Counted from the stretch's first letter, positions 8,767 through 17,640 are shown. The stretch is 64,000 nucleotides of DNA from PALSA-1296 sp038210275 (GCA_038210275.1 JBBQWV010000005.1:62001-126000), one strand, 5' to 3'. The notes: generated by a model not told the origin, from the letters alone. Made by a program: numbers and translations.

Positions 8767-10937
8767 AACCTCACCACTTCTCCGGTCGAAAGTGATTCTC
8801 TTATTGCAAACGTGACGAGCGTTGTTGCAAGTATCGAATCAAATGGAATTGGAGAAGCGCTGCCGGATTTGATCGCATTCAAAAATGCTTCAACCTCTTC
8901 TTTATGTCCCTTGCCTTGACCGGAAATAATTTTTGGTTTACCTGAACCGGACCACAATTCTAGCTCGGTAAAATTTTTCATGATAGCAGTTTTTCCTGCA
9001 GAGAACACCTGCATCTCTTCTTTGGGAAGAGTTTTATCGCCATTTGCAATATAGAGAATCGTGGCTACGGTACCATCATCGTACTCGATAGTAATGGAAA
9101 TATTATCATTATCTATGACGTCACTTCTTCCCGATGAAAGAGATTTTGCAACCACGCTTTTCGGAAGTGCATCGCCTGTGAGATATGCGGCGGTATCAAT
9201 GAAGTGGCAGACTTCTCCTATAATTCGCCCTCCACCGATCTCTTCATCCTGCGTCCAATCGGATGCTTTGACTGCTCCGGCATTGACACGATAAAAAATT
9301 AATTTCGGTTCGTTCGGCTCACCGAAAAATTTTTTGGTCTTTACAACAAGGGGTGAGAAACGGCGGTTGAACCCGATGAGTAGTAGTGCTGAGCGCTGAG
9401 GACTGAGCGCTGAGTATGTCTTGGCAACTTTTGCAGCATCTTCAAAATTTAGTGCAAGAGGTTTTTCGCAGAAAACATTTTTGCCGGATTCTAATGCTTT
9501 ACAAATTAAGTCTGCATGTAAATTATGTCTTGTTGCAATAAAAACCGTATTAACATCCACCGAAGAAATAACTTCGTCGGGATTTGTTGCCGATGCTTTA
9601 AAACCGAATTTTTTTTCTGCGTCCTGTGCGCTCGATCCGGATTCATTTGCAACGATGATTAGCTCGGCATTATCTTTCAGCGTCGGAAGCAGAAATCCCT
9701 GTGCAAAATTTCCGGCGCCAATAAAACCGATCTTGGGGGTTAGCGATGAGTGCTGAGCGATGAGTGCTGAGTTTGTTGATTTTGGATTACGGACTTTGGA
9801 CTTCTGATTTTCTTTTGGATAAGTAAGTACGATTCCGAGATATCTTTCCTTCGCTTCGCCTGCGATCATATCATAAGCGCGCTTCGCTTCGGTGATGGGA
9901 ATAACGTGCGTGGTAATCTTTGCAGGTTCAACTTTTTTCTCTGCAAGAAGTCTTACGAACTCCTGCATATTACGGCGTTCAGTCCAACGCACATATCCTA
10001 TCGGATAATCAATTCCTTTTTCTTCGTAGTCGCCTTCATATCTTCCCGGACCGTAGGAGCGCGAAAAGCGAAAATCAAGTTCTTTCAAATAATATTGGTC
10101 ACGCGGAATATCCATCTTCGTTACGCCGACCATCACTACCTTGCCTCGGTCACGGGCGATCTGCGCGGCAAATTCTATTGGATCGTTCGAGCTTGTCGCT
10201 GCTGTGATAATTATGCTATCAACTCCGAAGCCATGCGTTAATGACTTGATCTTATCAACAAGGTTATCCGCTTTTCGACTAAATGCAAAATCTGCATGAT
10301 GCGCATTTGCAAGCATCACATTATCATCATCAAGATCAATGCCGATAACAAAACATCCGGCAGCTTTTGCGATCGCGCAGGTAAGCTGTCCGACGAGTCC
10401 TAAACCGATCACAGCAACAGATTCACCAAAACGAATCTCTGCTTGACGAACACCTTGCATAGCAATAGCGCCAAGGGTTGTATAGCAGGCATCTTCATAG
10501 CTTACGCTGTCAGGAATTTTTACGCAAAGATTTTTCAGCACGCTGACAACTTCGCTGTGACTTGCACCTTGTCCGCCACAGGCAACGCGGTCACCGGGTT
10601 TAATATCATCAACATCTTCGCTGACGGCGATCACTTCTCCGGCGCAAGAATAGCCCATCGCTTTTTCGGAGTCAAGCTTATTCATGACGCGGCTATAGGT
10701 CTTCCAAAATCCAAGCTGCTTAATTTCTGCAAGGACTTTTTTCACATCATCAGGGCGGCTCTTTGCTTTATCAAGAAGCGAGGCACGGGCAAGCTCGACG
10801 GACATCTTCTCCGTACCGGCAGAAATGAGACTTGCATAATTTCGCACAATAACGCCTGCGCGCTTCGGTGCATTTGGTGCATCGACATCACGAACAGTGA
10901 TCGCGCCGGAGCGCATTGATTGGAGTAATTGCTTCAA
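8763..10937 (-). CDS. Bi-domain oxidoreductase: MDR dehydrogenase fused to Gfo/Idh/MocA dehydrogenase
   Basis: This 724-aa cytoplasmic protein fuses two NAD(P)-dependent enzymes. Residues 1-375 are a medium-chain dehydrogenase/reductase (GYSCAGEVIAV; GDRVACGG; nucleotide-binding VIGLGLVGQ). Residues about 402-724 are a Gfo/Idh/MocA oxidoreductase (IGFIGAGNFAQG; CEKPLAL; GEVCHFIDTA). This fusion is typical of bacterial polysaccharide loci, fitting the nearby ugd and uxs genes; its substrate is unknown. Two segments are foreign to both folds. Residues about 376-401 (KSKVRNPKSTNSALIAQHSS) form the linker, and residues about 508-518 (YSALSPQRSALLL) interrupt the second domain. Both are encoded by short tandem repeats, listed separately. 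The start ATG 10937 is the natural MKQLLQS beginning of the family. Confidence 0.9.
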   Translation of the reverse strand: MKQLLQSMRSGAITVRDVDAPNAPKRAGVIVRNYASLISAGTEKMSVELARASLLDKAKSRPDDVKKVLAEIKQLGFWKTYSRVMNKLDSEKAMGYSCAGEVIAVSEDVDDIKPGDRVACGGQGASHSEVVSVLKNLCVKIPDSVSYEDACYTTLGAIAMQGVRQAEIRFGESVAVIGLGLVGQLTCAIAKAAGCFVIGIDLDDDNVMLANAHHADFAFSRKADNLVDKIKSLTHGFGVDSIIITAATSSNDPIEFAAQIARDRGKVVMVGVTKMDIPRDQYYLKELDFRFSRSYGPGRYEGDYEEKGIDYPIGYVRWTERRNMQEFVRLLAEKKVEPAKITTHVIPITEAKRAYDMIAGEAKERYLGIVLTYPKENQKSKVRNPKSTNSALIAQHSSLTPKIGFIGAGNFAQGFLLPTLKDNAELIIVANESGSSAQDAEKKFGFKASATNPDEVISSVDVNTVFIATRHNLHADLICKALESGKNVFCEKPLALNFEDAAKVAKTYSALSPQRSALLLIGFNRRFSPLVVKTKKFFGEPNEPKLIFYRVNAGAVKASDWTQDEEIGGGRIIGEVCHFIDTAAYLTGDALPKSVVAKSLSSGRSDVIDNDNISITIEYDDGTVATILYIANGDKTLPKEEMQVFSAGKTAIMKNFTELELWSGSGKPKIISGQGKGHKEEVEAFLNAIKSGSASPIPFDSILATTLVTFAIRESLSTGEVVRF
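9384..9415 (-). repeat. In-frame short tandem repeat inside the MocA domain
   Basis: The plus strand reads AGTGCTGAGCGCTGAGGACT followed by GAGCGCTGAGT, a run of CTGAG-spaced units. Read on the minus strand it encodes TYSALSPQRSAL, in place of the usual few residues before the conserved GFNRRFSP motif. The same unit type occurs at 9743 and 55835. Confidence 0.8.
9743..9810 (-). repeat. Short tandem repeats forming the interdomain linker
   Basis: Positions 9743-9772 hold two copies of GCGATGAGTGCTGA plus GT. Positions about 9776-9810 hold a second type, with spaced GGA and GGACTT units (GATTTTGGATTACGGACTTT and onward). Together they encode the linker NQKSKVRNPKSTNSALIAQH between the two dehydrogenase domains. 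Both look like selfish or slippage-derived simple repeats and not like protein-coding sequence. Confidence 0.75.
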
Positions 10938-11033
10938 TAGATGGTCTTAGATAATTTGGGTATTTAACGGCTTATGGTAACTTTTGATTCGAACGTGAGG
11001 TTTATTTATCTTGCTCAATTTTCTGCAAAACTG

Positions 11034-12158
11034 ATGAAAAAGCTCATTCTCTTTATTCTGTTCTTGTCCTTACCGCTTCAAACCGTGGTAGCACAGAAAA
11101 CTATAACTGATAGTCTCGTCTCTGGTGGCAGTATGAGGTATTATCATGTCTATATTCCAAAAAATTTTATTGTGGGCAGTTCTCGTCCGCTCATTATTCA
11201 TCTTCATGGTTATGGCTCGAATGCTCAGATTGAGCAAAATTATACAAACTATATGCCGATAGCCGATACTGCGGGATTTCTTGTTGTCTATCCTGAAGGC
11301 ACAAAAGATGGCAATGGCTATCAGTATTGGACTGCCGGAATTCCGACTCTGCCAACAACACTGGATGATGTTGCTTTTTTATCCGCGCTCATTGATACAT
11401 TGCACACTCATTATAATGTAAACACTACGCGCATTTATGCATCGGGTTTAAGCAACGGTGGTTATATGTGCTATCAGCTTGCATGGAAGCTGCCCAATAG
11501 GATTGCGGCAATTGCATCTGTTTCCGGCAGTATGGCTCCGCTTGAATTTGCAAAATGCAAACCTACTCAGGCTGTTCCGATCATGGAAATTCATGGAACA
11601 GCAGATCAAACTGTGCCATACACCGGGTCAGTTCTCAATACTGATATTGATACGCTAATGAATTTTTGGGTTCTGAACGATCATTGCATACCCTTGCCGG
11701 GAGTAACCAATCTTCCTGATATAGATAAAACCGATGGTACAACAGTTATTCATTACCAGTGGTCTGCAGAGTTAGCAAACACAACGTGCGAGCTTTATAA
11801 AATTATTAATGGTGCTCATGTTGATTGGCCCGGTGCGACGGGTGCTGGAAACAATGGGGACTTCAGCGCCTCGGCAGCGATTTGGCAATTTTTTAACAAA
11901 TATCAGAATCAAACCGCCGGTATTAAAGCAGAAAAAAATATTCCCTCTTCTATCAGCTTCTATCCAAATCCATGCTCGGATGTTCTTCATATTGGTAGCT
12001 ACATACAAGGCAAGATTACTATCGTTGATATAACAGGAAGGCAAGTGTTAACGAGTCATGAGAAAGATATTGATATCAGTAAAATCCCGTCGGGCTTATA
12101 TCTACTTGAATATGAAAATGGGTCAACCCATGCTTCTGAAAAATTACTGAAGTATTAA
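11034..12158 (+). CDS. Secreted esterase of the PHB depolymerase/feruloyl esterase family with T9SS tail
   Basis: This 374-aa protein has a signal peptide (MKKLILFILFLSLPLQTVVA). The alpha/beta-hydrolase core resembles the LpqC/CE1 esterases: oxyanion motif HLHGYGSN near residue 58, nucleophile in ASGLSNGGYMC near 138, acid in HGTADQTVPY near 187 and catalytic His in NGAHVDWPG near 260. Residues about 305-374 are a T9SS type A sorting domain (SFYPNPCSDVLHI; GRQVLTS; SGLYLLEY; final KLLKY). I chose ATG 11034 over the upstream in-frame ATG at 10974 because it begins the signal peptide. The likely substrate is an acylated polysaccharide or polyester, which is inferred from the family. It is divergent from the dehydrogenase fusion gene. 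Confidence 0.85.
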   Translation: MKKLILFILFLSLPLQTVVAQKTITDSLVSGGSMRYYHVYIPKNFIVGSSRPLIIHLHGYGSNAQIEQNYTNYMPIADTAGFLVVYPEGTKDGNGYQYWTAGIPTLPTTLDDVAFLSALIDTLHTHYNVNTTRIYASGLSNGGYMCYQLAWKLPNRIAAIASVSGSMAPLEFAKCKPTQAVPIMEIHGTADQTVPYTGSVLNTDIDTLMNFWVLNDHCIPLPGVTNLPDIDKTDGTTVIHYQWSAELANTTCELYKIINGAHVDWPGATGAGNNGDFSASAAIWQFFNKYQNQTAGIKAEKNIPSSISFYPNPCSDVLHIGSYIQGKITIVDITGRQVLTSHEKDIDISKIPSGLYLLEYENGSTHASEKLLKY

Positions 12159-12203
12159 AAAAAAATTATATTGATTCTTTCTCTTTCTGAAGAATAGCGA
12201 GCA

Positions 12204-13883
12204 CTATGTCAGTGACATCAGAAACGTTTGCAGATTATCATCCCCGGAAAGTCCAAGTTTTTTTCGTATCTGATAGCGGTGAACTTCGATGGTGCGATGA
12301 GATAGGCAGAGGGAGTTTGCAATATCTTTTGTGGCAAGGTTGAGTTTCATTAATAAACAGACTTTTACTTCTTTCGGAGAGAGTGCAGGATATTTTTCCA
12401 AGAGTCTTGTTCCGAAATCCGCGTGAATTTCATCGAACTGTGTTCTGAAAAACTCCCATTCAGATTCGGAGCTACGCAAACGTTCGATATCGGAGATCAC
12501 GCTGCTCACCGGAAGATTTGCTTTTTGTCCGGGAGAATGCAACGTGTCTTTTAATTGCGAAGTTACTTTCCCGAGCGCCTCATTTTGTTTTGCCAACTGC
12601 AAAGCAAGCGCCGTTAGCTCTTGTCGTTTTGTATGGAGATCCTGTACAAGGATCTCTTTTTGTAATTTCAATTGAACGTGCTCGCGTAATGCAGCTTCCA
12701 CTTCAAGACGGATATGAGCTTCTCGCATAAGACTGGTCTCATTGTCATGATGCGTTTGCTTCAGAAGTTCATTGTATTTTTCATAATTTCCAAGCGCTTC
12801 TTCAAATCGTAAGTCGTGCTTATCACATTGCGCTAAGAGCAAGTACATATTCGCCTGTGTGATTAATTCGCCACTTGCTGTAGCGATCACAATTGCCTCC
12901 TTCGCGAATTCCCGTGCTGCATCAGGCTCCTTCATATCAAAGAGAAGCTGAGCTTTAAGCATAAGGATACCGGCAACCTTACTGACTAACGTATGTTGTT
13001 CGCAAAAGGTAAGCGCATCATTGTAGCTCTCAAGCGCCTTTTTCTTTTCGCCGTTTTTGGCATTGGCAAATCCCAAATGCTCAAGCGTTCTGGCGCGTTC
13101 GGAATGAAAATCATGGTCTTTGGTGATCGTAAGAGCTTCGTTGTATAATGTGAGGGCATCGGTTACATTGTCACCAATAACGAGCATCTCTCCTTTATTG
13201 ATTAACGCCTTGACAACGCAAAGTATATCTCCATTCTTTTTTCCTTCTTCGTACGCTTTATCGAAATATTCGCTTGCTTTATCATACTGATGCATTTCAT
13301 AGTAGAGGATGGCGATGTTGAGAAATCCGGGACCAATCCCCTCTAATTCTAATTCGAGACTAAGCTCAAGGCTTCGAGAATGGTAATCGAAACTCTTATA
13401 AAGATCACCAATGGCGCGGTAAGCAAGACCAAGATTATTCAGCGCTATCTCCTTGCTCGATTTATCTTCCAATCGTTCTGCTAAATCGAGTGAATCGTTG
13501 TAGAGTTGAATTGCCTGAGAATATTCAGCCTGGGAAAGATGAATATTTCCCATCAAATAATAAAGCTTTACCACCTCACTGTCATTATGAAGTTGCTGCT
13601 GGATGCGTAATGCTTCTATAAAATTTTCTCGAGCTCTTTGAAAATCCGATGTCCGGTATTGGCAACGACCCAGAAGCATCTTTATTTTTCCAGAAATCTC
13701 TGAGTCATTTATTTTAACAGCGATCTTTGCTGCCTGTTCAGCATAGTCAAGAGCAACGACTGTATCGGATAAATAGAATTTTTCGCAAAGCTCGGATAAT
13801 AGCCGCAGGCGTTTGCGATTCTGTGTCGTTTTTCCAAGCTCTTTTACCAATCCGGCAATCTCGCCTTGTGTTTCGGGTACCAT
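12204..13883 (-). CDS. TPR-repeat transcriptional regulator with C-terminal LuxR-type HTH
   Basis: This 559-aa cytoplasmic protein has about eight tetratricopeptide repeats at residues 20-370 (for example ALDYAEQAAKIA; ALNNLGLAYRAIGDLYKSFD), then a coiled coil at about 375-440, and a LuxR/GerE helix-turn-helix at about 497-559 (LSPKEVKVCLLMKLNLATKD; LCLSHRTIEVHRYQIRKKL). There is no receiver domain or membrane span. This architecture is common in Bacteroidota; the TPR part is expected to bind a protein or peptide partner and control DNA binding. It is transcribed away from two small ORFs (14094 and 14345), with a repeat-rich 210-bp spacer between them, so they are candidate targets or partners. 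Confidence 0.88.
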   Translation of the reverse strand: MVPETQGEIAGLVKELGKTTQNRKRLRLLSELCEKFYLSDTVVALDYAEQAAKIAVKINDSEISGKIKMLLGRCQYRTSDFQRARENFIEALRIQQQLHNDSEVVKLYYLMGNIHLSQAEYSQAIQLYNDSLDLAERLEDKSSKEIALNNLGLAYRAIGDLYKSFDYHSRSLELSLELELEGIGPGFLNIAILYYEMHQYDKASEYFDKAYEEGKKNGDILCVVKALINKGEMLVIGDNVTDALTLYNEALTITKDHDFHSERARTLEHLGFANAKNGEKKKALESYNDALTFCEQHTLVSKVAGILMLKAQLLFDMKEPDAAREFAKEAIVIATASGELITQANMYLLLAQCDKHDLRFEEALGNYEKYNELLKQTHHDNETSLMREAHIRLEVEAALREHVQLKLQKEILVQDLHTKRQELTALALQLAKQNEALGKVTSQLKDTLHSPGQKANLPVSSVISDIERLRSSESEWEFFRTQFDEIHADFGTRLLEKYPALSPKEVKVCLLMKLNLATKDIANSLCLSHRTIEVHRYQIRKKLGLSGDDNLQTFLMSLT

Positions 13884-13938
13884 TTTTACGGCTTCAAATC
13901 TCGTCGGTTAAAATTTTCCTGTCCAATTCAAAATCAAA

Positions 13939-13991
13939 TTAGCCTCTAACTTCTTTACTGTAATAAGTTAGCGCCTCTAAGTAGTTATTAC
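13939..13991. promoter_or_regulatory. Repeat-rich spacer, candidate operator of the TPR-LuxR regulator
   Basis: The direct repeat TTAGCCTCTAAC (13939) and TTAGCGCCTCTAAG (13968) is interleaved with the inverted pair GTAATAA (13960-13966) and TTATTAC (13985-13991). The block lies between the regulator start (13883) and the first small ORF (14094). Operator function is inferred from placement. Confidence 0.4.
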
Positions 13992-14093
13992 GTAGTACCA
14001 AAAAATATGGCAGAGCGTAAGTTTGATGTACGATGATTGTGGAAACAATCACAAAACAAACTTTTTTTAACACTTACTTTACTAAACAACATC

Positions 14094-14291
14094 ATGAAAA
14101 ACGCAATCAAAATACTCACAACGATCTCGCTCTTTGCAATTGTCAATTGTGCATCAACAACTTCTTTTGCCCAGAGCGGAAAATCAGCAATGATTTGCCA
14201 GGCGGACAAGATCGTCACTCCAATGCCTGACGAAAATACTCAAATGTCTTCTTCAATCCTTCTTTGCGATCTCTTTTTGGCTGTTAGCTAA
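14094..14291 (+). CDS. Small secreted peptide with Sec signal, unknown function
   Basis: This 65-aa ORF begins MKNAIKILTTISLFAIVN and has a clear signal peptide probably cleaved after TTSFAQ, leaving about 38 residues with two Cys. An in-frame upstream start at 14037 would add residues ahead of the signal peptide, so I use 14094. The leader TTTTTTAACACTTACTT (14063-14079) recurs with one mismatch ahead of the next small ORF. It lies beside the divergent TPR-LuxR regulator. I do not recognise the family; a signalling or antimicrobial peptide is one possibility. Confidence 0.5.
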   Translation: MKNAIKILTTISLFAIVNCASTTSFAQSGKSAMICQADKIVTPMPDENTQMSSSILLCDLFLAVS

Positions 14292-14344
14292 GAAAGAATA
14301 AACAAATAAATTTTTTAATACTTACTTAAAAACACAATACGACC

Positions 14345-14539
14345 ATGTTAATTCAAACTACTAAAATAGAAATTCCGTCGCAGTCACAAGTCAAAGGATC
14401 TCTGAATGAACTCAGCAAATCCACCGGAATCGGGAATTATCCGTCTCAAAATAAGAAGACTTCTGGTGCAGTACGGTATATAACTTTTATGAATACCTAT
14501 TCAGACTATTCGACTTCTTCGAATCGTTTTTGCAATTAA
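14345..14539 (+). CDS. Small Ser/Thr-rich ORF sharing its leader with the preceding peptide gene
   Basis: This 64-aa ORF (MLIQTTKIEIPSQSQVKGSL at the N-terminus) has no signal peptide. It is rich in Ser, Thr and Asn and ends in a Ser/Tyr-rich stretch with a single Cys three residues from the end. Its leader, TTTTTTAATACTTACTT at 14311-14327, duplicates that of the ORF at 14094. The shared leader is the main reason to call it. The Ser/Thr-rich C-terminus with Cys loosely recalls a modified-peptide precursor, but no modification enzyme is adjacent, and it may be spurious. Confidence 0.35.
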   Translation: MLIQTTKIEIPSQSQVKGSLNELSKSTGIGNYPSQNKKTSGAVRYITFMNTYSDYSTSSNRFCN

Positions 14540-14592
14540 ACCAAAATAGGCTTCAACGTAACAGATCGGAGCTAACTCCGCAACTACCCCCT

Positions 14593-15531
14593 TTATTTAA
14601 GCGCCTCACGAAAATACGCAATCGTCTTCTTAAGTCCTTCTTTGCGATCAACTTTCGGCTGCCATCCTAATAGGGATTTGGCAAGAGTGATATCAGGTTG
14701 ACGAACTTGAGGATCATCTTGTGGAAGAGGTTTGAAGATCGTCTCGCTTTTTGATTCGGAGATCATAGCTTTGATCTCTTTTGCAAGTTCGAGCATGGTC
14801 ACTTCATCGGGATTACCAATATTCACCGGATTAGAATAATCCGACAATAGCAACTTATAAATTCCATCAACAAGATCGCTGACGTAGCAGACGCTTCGCG
14901 TTTGTGAGCCATCACCGAATACCGTGATCGGATCATTACGCAGTGCTTGAGTAATAAAAGCAGGAATAGCTCTGCCGTCCTCGATGCGCATCCGTTCGCC
15001 ATACGTATTGAATATACGGATGATGCGAGTCTCAAGTCCATGATAGCGATGATACGCCATTGTCAATGCTTCGGCGAAACGCTTTGCTTCGTCATAGACT
15101 CCGCGAATACCGATTGGATTGACATTGCCCCAGTAAGTTTCCGGCTGAGGGTGGATTGATGGATCGCCGTAAGTTTCGCTGGTTGAAGCGAGAAAGAAGC
15201 GAGCATTCTTTGCTTTCGCTAATCCAAGAGCTTTATGAGTGCCAAGTGACCCAACCTTCATTGTCTGGATCGGTAGTTTCAAATAATCAATAGGTGATGC
15301 CGGAGAAGCAAAATGTAAAACGTAATCAAGCGGACCATTAACGTGAATAAAATTCGTCACGTCATAATGCACGAATGAAAAATTCGGTTTGCCGATCAAG
15401 TGGCCGATGTTATTCGTCGAACCGGTGACAAGATTATCCATGCAGATCACCTCATGTCCTTCAGCGACAAAGCGGTCACAGAGATGACTTCCGAGAAATC
15501 CGGCTCCGCCGGTGATAAGAGTACGAGGCAT
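14593..15531 (-). CDS. uxs: UDP-glucuronate decarboxylase (UDP-xylose synthase)
   Basis: This 312-aa cytosolic protein is a short-chain dehydrogenase/epimerase-type sugar-nucleotide enzyme. It shows the NAD-binding motif GGAGFLGSHL at residues 8-17, the catalytic STSETYGDP segment near 115, and GVYDEAKRFAEAL with the YxxxK pair near 144-156. The family signature HFASPASPIDYLKLPI and RIFNTYGERM are typical of UXS, which converts UDP-glucuronate to UDP-xylose by oxidation, decarboxylation and reduction. The length and start are usual. UDP-glucose dehydrogenase, which makes its substrate, lies 670 bp upstream on the same strand, separated by a toxin-antitoxin pair. A different epimerase of the same clan is possible but less likely given ugd. 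Confidence 0.87.
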   Translation of the reverse strand: MPRTLITGGAGFLGSHLCDRFVAEGHEVICMDNLVTGSTNNIGHLIGKPNFSFVHYDVTNFIHVNGPLDYVLHFASPASPIDYLKLPIQTMKVGSLGTHKALGLAKAKNARFFLASTSETYGDPSIHPQPETYWGNVNPIGIRGVYDEAKRFAEALTMAYHRYHGLETRIIRIFNTYGERMRIEDGRAIPAFITQALRNDPITVFGDGSQTRSVCYVSDLVDGIYKLLLSDYSNPVNIGNPDEVTMLELAKEIKAMISESKSETIFKPLPQDDPQVRQPDITLAKSLLGWQPKVDRKEGLKKTIAYFREALK

Positions 15532-15536
15532 AGTAT

Positions 15537-15950
15537 TTAATTGATAAAAGGATTGATAATGGTAAGAGTCTTTTCGATAATCAAGTTATGTTGCATATCT
15601 TCGGAATAAAGAATGTTCGCTTGAGCTTCTAATGCGCTTGCTACAATCAGACTATCCCAAAATGAAAATTTATATTTCACTCGAAGATGGGAAGCTTTTA
15701 TGAGAATCGACTCGGAAGGATAAATAACTTTACATTTCAAGAACAATTCAGAAATAATTTTTTTTATTAAGTTTTCATCGGCGCTAGTTTTTCTTAATAT
15801 ATTCACGCAAACTTCGTTGATAATTTGAGTACTAATAATGCCGGAGGTGTTCCAAAAAAAAATTGCTGCAGTGTTATGTTTCACTTGATCTTGGGCATCA
15901 AGAAAAATATACAGTAAGATATTCGTGTCAAAAAAAATGTTCTCCTGCAT
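15537..15950 (-). CDS. PIN-domain toxin, VapC-like
   Basis: This 137-aa protein has the PIN nuclease fold: the first acidic residue in FFDTNILLYIF at residues 6-16, the Glu in IINEVCVN near 43-50, and Asp in FSFWDSLIVASAL near 94-106, then YSEDMQHN. VapC toxins cleave tRNA or rRNA in the cytoplasm. The start overlaps the stop of the upstream antitoxin ORF by one base, the usual translational coupling of these modules. It is AT-rich and lies between uxs and ugd, so it probably arrived later. Confidence 0.85.
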   Translation of the reverse strand: MQENIFFDTNILLYIFLDAQDQVKHNTAAIFFWNTSGIISTQIINEVCVNILRKTSADENLIKKIISELFLKCKVIYPSESILIKASHLRVKYKFSFWDSLIVASALEAQANILYSEDMQHNLIIEKTLTIINPFIN

Positions 15951-16168
15951 CAGCGGCGCTCGTGGGCTTCTTCGCGAGTTAGAAATCTGGGTGAGTTCAT
16001 TTTTAGAGGATGTTTGGATAAATACTGCAAAGTATCGACGGCTTCAATCTGCTGTTTTTCGGATTCTAAAGTAACAACAAAATCCGTCTCACCGTGAATA
16101 GCAAGCCTCACACTCTCAGGTAACTCAATAGAGCCGTCTCTTATAGTTGTATGAAATTGTAATCCCAT
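15950..16168 (-). CDS. Antitoxin partner of the PIN-domain toxin
   Basis: This 72-aa protein begins MGLQFHTTIRDGSIELPESV, a short beta-rich N-terminus of the type found in DUF2281 or AbrB-like antitoxins that would bind DNA and autoregulate. The C-terminus is charged and would wrap the toxin. Identification rests on size and on its one-base overlap with the toxin gene. The exact antitoxin family is uncertain. Confidence 0.7.
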   Translation of the reverse strand: MGLQFHTTIRDGSIELPESVRLAIHGETDFVVTLESEKQQIEAVDTLQYLSKHPLKMNSPRFLTREEAHERR

Positions 16169-16200
16169 GATTTAGAAAACAAATTTACACCAAAAGAGTG

Positions 16201-17508
16201 CTACCTTCTACCAATTCCGAAATAAACAAACCCATGCTCTCGTACTTTTTCCGGATCGTAAATATTTCTTCCGTCAAAGATCACTTTGTCTTTTAGAGTT
16301 TTCGTAAGCATATCAAAATCCGGATTGCGGAATTCATTCCATTCTGTGACGATCACAAGAGCATCAGCTCCTTCGAGCGCGTTCATGTTCTTGCGGTGGT
16401 ATTGAAGTTTATCCGATTCCGGCAACACTTTCATCATTCCGGGAATTGCAACAGGGTCGCTTGCCTGTACTTTAGCCCCATGTTCTAATAGCGAAGAAAT
16501 AATTTCGACAGCCGGTGCATCGCGGATGTCATCGGTTTTTGGTTTGAATGAAAGTCCCCATACGGCAAATATTTTTCCGGAAATATTACCATTATAATGC
16601 GCAAGGATTTTTTCTACTAAAACTTTTTTCTGTTTGTAATTTACTTCCTGAACAGCTTTCAGTGTCTTAAATTCGTAGCCATTTTCTTCGGCAGTTTTAA
16701 TAATTGCACTTACATCTTTCGGAAAGCAGCTTCCGCCAAAGCCGACACCGGGAAAAAGAAATTGCTGACCAATGCGTCCATCAGAGCCAATCCCTCTGCG
16801 AACGCTATCAACATCCGCGCCGACGCGGTCGCAGATATTTGCGATCTCGTTCATGAAAGAAATCCTAACTGCAAGCATTGCATTCGCCGCATATTTTGTG
16901 ATCTCGGCGCTCTTCTCATCCATGATGTAGATCGGGTTGCCGGTGCGGACAAATGGCTCGTAAAGTTCTTGCATTACTTCGATCGCTTCGGGACTCGAAG
17001 AGCCGATAACGATTCGATCCGGCTTTAAAAAATCTTGAACTGCTGCGCCTTCTTTCAAAAATTCCGGATTCGAAACAACTTCAACTTTTATTTTTGTTTC
17101 TTTCTCAAAGATCGCTTTTACTTTTTCTGCTGTGCCAACCGGAACAGTAGATTTATTCACGATCACTTTTGGCTCAGTGATGATCTCCGCTAATTGTTTT
17201 GCGACTGCCATCACACGCGAAAGATCTGCCGCGCCATCGGCTCCTTGTGGAGTAGGGAGCGCAAGGAAAATTACTTTTGCATTGGCAATTGCTTCGTTGA
17301 TATCTGTGGTGAATCGAAGTCTGCCTTCGGATACATTAAAACGCACGATCTCCTCAAGCCCAGGTTCGTAGATCGGAATAACACCGTTCTTGAGCGCATC
17401 TATTTTTTCCTGGGCAATATCCATACAGATAACGTTATTGCCTGTTTCGGCAAATCCCGCACCGGTGACTAATCCGACATACCCTGTTCCAATTATCGCT
17501 ACGTTCAT
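16201..17508 (-). CDS. ugd: UDP-glucose 6-dehydrogenase
   Basis: This 435-aa cytosolic enzyme oxidises UDP-glucose to UDP-glucuronate with two NAD+. It has the Rossmann motif IGTGYVGLVTGAGFAETGN at residues 5-23, the substrate loop NPEFLKEGAA near 153, the catalytic cysteine in GFGGSCFPKD near 258, and the C-terminal nucleotide-binding region (WGLSFKPKTDDIRDAP near 319). The length matches the family. It provides substrate for the uxs product downstream, and with the bi-domain oxidoreductase suggests a surface polysaccharide pathway. No glycosyltransferases lie in the window. Confidence 0.96.
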   Translation of the reverse strand: MNVAIIGTGYVGLVTGAGFAETGNNVICMDIAQEKIDALKNGVIPIYEPGLEEIVRFNVSEGRLRFTTDINEAIANAKVIFLALPTPQGADGAADLSRVMAVAKQLAEIITEPKVIVNKSTVPVGTAEKVKAIFEKETKIKVEVVSNPEFLKEGAAVQDFLKPDRIVIGSSSPEAIEVMQELYEPFVRTGNPIYIMDEKSAEITKYAANAMLAVRISFMNEIANICDRVGADVDSVRRGIGSDGRIGQQFLFPGVGFGGSCFPKDVSAIIKTAEENGYEFKTLKAVQEVNYKQKKVLVEKILAHYNGNISGKIFAVWGLSFKPKTDDIRDAPAVEIISSLLEHGAKVQASDPVAIPGMMKVLPESDKLQYHRKNMNALEGADALVIVTEWNEFRNPDFDMLTKTLKDKVIFDGRNIYDPEKVREHGFVYFGIGRR

Positions 17509-17640
17509 TCGCTAATATTATTTACTACGGCTTTTTATATCTTTGTCAGTATCTTCGAACTTGAGTTCATACAACTTCCGAACCCGTTACTTTGTTCTGT
17601 TCTTTCTGATTTAATCTGAGCCTTATTTCTTTTCCCCAAT

